This document shows positions 59,359 through 64,000 of a stretch of DNA of 64,000 nucleotides, one piece after another. This stretch comes from Thuidium tamariscinum (lineage: Eukaryota > Streptophyta > Bryopsida > Hypnales > Thuidiaceae). The notes beneath the pieces are model-generated. The model made no database searches and was not told the DNA's origin. It was given only the letters and a program-made list of their open reading frames with translations. The stretch is taken from positions 5,642,001 through 5,706,000 of the forward strand of contig OX344751.2 of the NCBI GenBank assembly GCA_947034885.2. Direction: 5' to 3'. A program made the position numbers and the translations under genes. How positions within the stretch are numbered: the stretch's first letter is position 1; each line of letters starts with the position of its first letter.

Positions 59359-59827
59359 GCCCCAAATTCTACCAATCTCTTCAACCCTAAAAAATTCAAT
59401 TGTATGGCATCAGTTTTCATAGACGAAGAATCATTCATTGCACAATCAAAATCCTAAACCCTAAACCGTGCAGGACCCAACATCTGGCAATCTCTTCAAA
59501 CCCTAAAATGTAGTTGAATGGCAAATATTGTCATAGACAACGTGTAGACAACGTATCACTCCCTGCTACAATCAAAATTCTAATCTCTAAGTCCCGCATA
59601 AACCAACATCTAGCAATCTCTTCAAAAATCCCAAATCACTTGGAATGGTATCAGTTTCCACAGGCTACGTATCACTGCTTGCCACGATCTTAAACCTAGA
59701 CTCTAAACCCTGAAAGCACCAAAATCTCCTAATCCCTTCACAACCCTAAAATTCACTTAAACTGGTATCAATTTCCACAGATCAAGAATTGCTACTTCCC
59801 ACGATTTTAGCCTTAAACCCTAAACCC
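59359..59827. repeat. Four ~118-bp tandem repeats directly upstream of ABCI1
   Basis: Units start near 59361, 59476, 59602 and 59718. Each begins with CCAACATCTAGCAATCTCTT or a variant, then CAACCCTAAAA, then GGTATCAGTTTCCACAG-like text, then TATCACT, and ends with an AAACCCTAAACC telo-box-like phrase. They lie within a few bases of the ABCI1 ATG, so they form its leader and/or promoter. The units have diverged, so the duplication is not recent. Confidence 0.85.
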
Positions 59828-60005
59828 TTCGTCCCCGATCCGAGCCCTGCTTTTTCACAGTATTCATGCCATGCCCACAACCAAAAAATTCCGTCCTGTT
59901 GGCATTGATGAGGTCAATAATTGCTGAATCAATACTCGTGGAGGAAACTGAAATAGCAGCAAAAAATTCTAGGGCTGGTCCACTCACCAGTAGGGCCGCA
60001 CACAT
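59820..60005 (-). CDS. Small hypothetical protein or exon fragment (61 aa)
   Basis: The open frame from ATG 60005 gives 61 residues: a hydrophobic N-terminus (MCAALLVSGPALEFFAAI) that could be a signal peptide, then SSTSIDSAIIDLINANRT and a basic tail. The SSxSIDxAIxxLINxNRT pattern reminds me of the mature N-terminus of a plant family of secreted or GPI-anchored proteins, but I am not certain. A good acceptor-like site (TGCTGCTATTTCAG) precedes it internally, so the real exon may start there. The frame runs into the tandem repeats, so it may be a truncated first exon. It has no other support. Confidence 0.25.
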   Translation of the reverse strand: MCAALLVSGPALEFFAAISVSSTSIDSAIIDLINANRTEFFGCGHGMNTVKKQGSDRGRRV

Positions 60006-60500
60006 GAAGGTCAACCGTCTCCGTGCGAAGCCGGATTCGCTCCCGAGAAGCCCGCGTTTGTTCGATCGGTGGCCACCTCACCCCTCCCTCCGAAACCCCG
60101 AAATCCGAAACCGCGGTGAAACCCTCGACACGCCCTCCAACCACAACCGACGAAGGGGACCGGGCAAAAACAATGGGGAAACTCGCTGGCTCGTCCCTTA
60201 GCACGCAGCTCATGCGCGGAGAACAAACGAATTGAGTACAGGCAGGGGAGATAGATGCATAGAGACTGAAGTTCAAGCCCTGTGGTTGACAGACTATGGG
60301 AATCGACTGGCTATGGTTCAAATTGGAATGCCAGCTCGGGACTGACCCGGGTGGGCTGGAGCTGTGCCTGCAACCTAAAACGTGGAAGACTGGGATTCAG
60401 GTAACATAGCTGCTGCGAGTGAAGCGAAGGCGAATTGGGCGGATGTGCTGTGCTTGGCATTGGCAGGCTTGGGAAGGATGGGAAGCTGCGCAAGGATATT
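60006..60500. other. GC-richer island upstream of the small ORF
   Basis: This contains several overlapping frames on both strands without recognisable domains. The composition resembles promoter/5'UTR islands of the other genes here. It could be the promoter of a gene whose body has been disrupted, or a distal ABCI1 promoter. Confidence 0.35.
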
Positions 60501-60568
60501 AGTTAAACCTTCAGCGCCTGAATTCTTTTTTTAGACTTTTTGCATATTTTTGCTCATATCTTTACAGA

Positions 60569-60779
60569 TATCATAACATTCAGTAGCCCATGGAAGGACT
60601 GCCTTCCCCTTGGTGAAGTCCCCATCACATAATTTCATCTGACATTTCTTGGAGTTGCAACTTTAGTTACTGGTTGGAGTGGAATACCATTGGTGCTGGA
60701 TGGAATGGTGTGGGATATATTCCACACCATTTCATCCGCTAGGAGGCAATGTGACAATTTGCTACTGAATGTAATGATA
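60569..60779. repeat. Family E MITE, copy 1 (211 bp)
   Basis: The ends are TATCATAACATTCAGTAGC and, inverted, TATCATTACATTCAGTAGC. Inner arms (TGGTGTGGGATATATTCCACACCA) form a second palindrome. The ends are shared with 63055-63247. Confidence 0.75.
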
Positions 60780-61829
60780 CACTTTATATATATTAACTCA
60801 ATTTTATCAAATGTGGAAAATATTTATATGGTAAAGAGTGGAGTTTTAAATGTGAGCATTGGTTTGAATGAATGAGAAGTTTTGGGGTTTAAAAAGTTCA
60901 AGAATTGCTATATTTATTGTTAAGATTTGGGACATTGAAGCATCATTCAAGGGAATGAATCCAAATTAAGATTAAATGGAAAAAATTGAGCTTGAGAGTC
61001 ATGTGTGTACATTGTGGGCCTTATACACTTGTTAGTCAAAAAGTTATTGGTGCTTTTTCATTGTTGTAAATGTTCACATATCTTGAGCTTAGCTTGAAGC
61101 AACATTGAATTGTGTAACCATGAGCAAGTCAAGTGACTTGACCACCCTTGTTTGTCACTAGTTTTTCAATTCTCCATACTTATTTTTGGGTTGAACCATT
61201 CTACAAAAGCATCTTTAGATTTCATTTGCCTTTTGTCGCCTTGTAGTGTGGTAATATTCCATGAAGTAGAAAAGTACTTGAAAAGCATTCCTTTTTCTAA
61301 ATCCCTTCAAGACATTTTTCTAAACTCACTAATGTAACCTTGTAATTCACTTGCCCAAATGCTTCCATGTGAGATTGGCCTTCTTTATGGCATTTGTAAA
61401 CTTGAAATGCCCCAAATAGAAGAAATTGGTTAATTTTGGCCCACAAGTGAATATGTATAAGAATTGTTTGTATTGTGAAATGAAATATTAATAATTCTTA
61501 ATACTATTTGAAAGCCTCACATTTGTTATTGTGATATGCCAACATTCCATCCCACATCTCTTCAATATCAAATTCCTTGTTTTGTCATCTAATTTAGCAA
61601 AGCAATTCACCATAGATAACATGTAATGTACTCAAAGCTTAAAAAAATCTTTGCAATTTGAGACTATGCATATGTATTTTGTTGCCATTTTAAATGAGCA
61701 AGATGACCATGTCTAATGAATTTTTGAAGTGATTCGCCTTTCAACATGTAAATATCAAAAGTTTGTCTCCAAAACCAACAAAAAGTATATTTCTAATGGC
61801 AATTTTATTCTCATATACATCTAAAAGGC
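60780..61829. other. AT-rich region without recognised genes
   Basis: 60840-60960 resembles 6290-6390 (GGATGAATGAAAAGTT, then TTGTTGAAATTTGGGATGTT-type text), so it is a diverged dispersed repeat. No coding sequence was recognised. Confidence 0.4.
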
Positions 61830-62119
61830 ACATTAGATGAAATTTGAGGACATTAGGAGACTGCGGGTTCCCGAACTATGAGAACACAGTTTCTGCCCTA
61901 TGAACTCAAATCCTACGTGGTCGCGACCCTACCACGTAATTATTTTTTTTTCAAATTTTTTTTGGACTTATTTTCATATTTTAGGACCCCAATTTTAATT
62001 TTAATTTAATTTTAATTTTTTGAGATTAAAGCCGGCCTGATAGTAGCCAACGGCATTGGGAGCTGTTTCGAGAACAAACCCGAAACGGTCCTGTAATGCC
62101 CTCACATTTCTTCTAATGC
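61830..62119 (-). repeat. Family B element (290 bp), inverted
   Basis: It begins ACATTAGATGAAATTTGAGG and ends CCTCACATTTCTTCTAATGC. Core motifs appear in mirrored order: GACTGCGGGTTCCCGAAC, CCTACGTGGTCGCGACC, GATTAAAGCCGGCCTGA, GGCATTGGGAGC and CCCGAAACGG. It is the third copy of the family in this window. Confidence 0.8.
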
Positions 62120-63054
62120 ATTAATAATTTTATTTTTGCCACTAGCTAAGATACTTCTAAGCCATCATTTTCTCACTGTAAAATGGCAATGGCACATGCC
62201 AAACATACCCCTTGCTTCATTCACTCAATAAAGAAAAGCTATTTGTATGGCCAATGTGGGACCATTACTAGTTAGAGTGACTATTAATTAATAGTTTGGT
62301 GGCAACAACAAGGTGGTTTAATTTATGTGTAGACTTATTTGTATGCACGTTTTTTTTAATGAGAATATACTTGAAAACATTCATGGCATGAATTATTTAT
62401 TGTATTATATTAAGTTACTAGTATCATTTCTTACATGCTAAGTTTTTCTTGTAAATTTTGCAGGGGCTTTTTTTAGTGCAAGATACACAACTAGGAAACC
62501 ATACATCATAAAAACAATTTTCTTCTTTCAATTCATTGACTTGTATTGTAGGCATCTTCTTTAGAAGGTTAGGGTCAAGATGTAGTAAATATAGAGGAAG
62601 CAACATTTCACCTTCTACATGAGATAGTTTAAAAATAGTATAAATTATATAATGTGCATTTTACCTAGGCAAATTGTAAGACATTGTGAACTACTACAAT
62701 AGTGGAGATATTAGTCATCTTAAGCAATTTCACAAAATTCTACAAACATTGAGTGACTTAGTAGGGATTATTGTCACACCTTCAACACGCACGTGATTCT
62801 TCAAGAATGTGTATACAACACTTCATGATTGGGAGTTCGTGGTAGGCGGATTTTGGTTTTCTTGAGAAATGAGATTGCCATTTTCTCTTCCTTTAGAATT
62901 GAAGAAACAACGCTTTTCAAAAAAAATTGAAGGAATTTTTCAGAGTGCTTGACTGAGCATAAGTTGTAGAGCTCCCACCCAACTTTGTAGGTCAGGAATC
63001 CCTTGAGAATCACTCCAAATAGCACAAAGGGGGGTCACACCTCCTTCATGCGGA
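62120..63054. other. AT-rich region without recognised genes
   Basis: There are only short frames without family motifs. No clear repeat ends are seen. Confidence 0.4.
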
Positions 63055-63247
63055 ACATAACATTCAGTAGCATTGGTTGGCACTGCCTTTGGAGGGTGTG
63101 AAATATTTGACACCCCAACAGTGTTCCATGAGTAACTACTGAAGAAAGAGGATAGGTGGAAGATGGAGAGGCTGCTGGGATGTGGAATATGCCACACCCT
63201 TCACTGTAGAAAGAAGGCAGTGCCACAATATGCTACTGAATGTTATG
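63055..63247. repeat. Family E MITE, copy 2 (193 bp)
   Basis: The left end ACATAACATTCAGTAGCATT pairs with the right end ACTGAATGTTATG. Inner arms GGCACTGCCTT...GGAGGGTGTG and CACACCCTTC...AAGGCAGTGCC extend the stem. It is the same family as 60569-60779. Confidence 0.75.
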
Positions 63248-63637
63248 AATGACTTGCAAATGCTCCACTTTTCTCCTGCCAATTTCTTTGGCTTCAAAGA
63301 AATCTGGTTTTTGCAAGAGGTGTGCCTACCCCTAGTAAGTGTTATCACTGCAGGTCCCACTCCTTAAAAACAGCTTCTGTAGCAAACATGCAGTACTAGA
63401 ATCATGCCGGAAACATTGTTCAAGTGCCGGACGAAGAGCTGGTCGACCATGGGGACACGGTTCCATAGCCAGCGTGCCTTGCACACTCCGCCACCACCAA
63501 AGAGCAGATGACTTCCTTCACAAAATGCAAGCATTTGTTATTGACACGACAAGCCAAGTAAGTTACACATTGCAAACGCTTTCCCTCGATCACGCCAGCA
63601 CGTCCATCGCTGAGCGAATCAGCTAAAACCTGCTCTT

Positions 63638-64000
63638 CCCTATAAACCGACCATCCTACATCAGGTCTAGCAATTCACCGCCGGCAGCATTTCTGTAGCT
63701 TGATTGGAGGAGCTGAAATTGTAGATCGGTGCGCACATTTCAGTTTCAGGAACTCTTGTGAATCGAAAGGAGGATCATTCCGAGGATCATTCACTATACA
63801 TTTGCTGAGTACTTGTGGATTCAGTGAAAGGCAGCAGTCCTGGAAGTCTAGATCGAGGTTTGCGAGAATTCTGGGAGAGGTTCAGGATTATTGGGAAGGT
63901 GGGAAGTCGGACAAACCAGCATACAAATTCCTTGTTATTCTAGTGGAATGTCGTTTCATTTTTGACACATTAAGTGCCATTTCAATGGAATGTTGTGCCG
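63638..64000 (+). promoter_or_regulatory. Candidate promoter and 5'UTR of a gene beyond the window
   Basis: CCCTATAAA at 63638-63646 is a good TATA box, followed by balanced-composition leader-like sequence to the end of the window without an obvious coding start. The upstream 63370-63630 is also GC-richer than the repeat field. A plus-strand gene to the right is inferred. Confidence 0.4.

Overview
This is a window of nuclear DNA from a land plant. Genes are split by short GT-AG introns, exons are GC-richer islands, and the space between them is very AT-rich and packed with degraded class II transposons. The recognisable proteins (cytosolic ribosomal protein uL30/RPL7, a plant DRIP-type RING ligase, a TMEM41/TVP38-like membrane protein, a CcmA-like ABCI1 ATPase and a Myb/SANT-like DNA-binding protein) are all plant-type. 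I lean towards a non-seed plant (bryophyte or lycophyte), but the sequence alone does not prove this.

Layout: 65-785 is a small terminal-inverted-repeat element. 1708-4284 (+) is a six-exon Myb/SANT-like (trihelix-like) gene. 4960-11040 is a gene-free repeat field. 11466-13115 (+) is the four-exon RPL7 gene with a telo-box upstream. 14735-21571 is a nested repeat block: a 4.03-kb CACTA transposon with a decayed DUF4216-type transposase segment sits inside an older ~932-bp element. 22566-24495 (-) is a four-exon TVP38/TMEM41-like gene with a likely 5'UTR intron. 25200-30786 is mostly empty AT-rich DNA. 30787-32373 (-) is an intronless DRIP-like RING/RAWUL gene. 34825-56640 is a long repeat graveyard: several inverted-repeat families nested in each other, a second CACTA element (48798-51679) holding a 158-bp CACTA-type MITE, a 1.4-kb foldback and a 745-bp foldback. 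56702-59353 (-) is a seven-exon ABCI1 (CcmA) gene preceded by four ~118-bp tandem repeats. 60500-62120 and 63055-63247 hold more small elements, and the last 400 bases look like the promoter of a gene beyond the window.

The five genes are unrelated housekeeping or regulatory loci, not an operon or pathway cluster. The main novelty is in the mobile DNA: a recurrent element with TTAACCCCTAAAGG ends and a fixed length near 932 bp (called family A here), a foldback derivative of it, two further families (B and C) that share core motifs but have different ends, and several insertions whose boundaries can be proved from uninterrupted paralogous copies within the window. Exon boundaries were deduced by hand from reading-frame continuity, splice consensus and remembered family sequences; no database search was possible.
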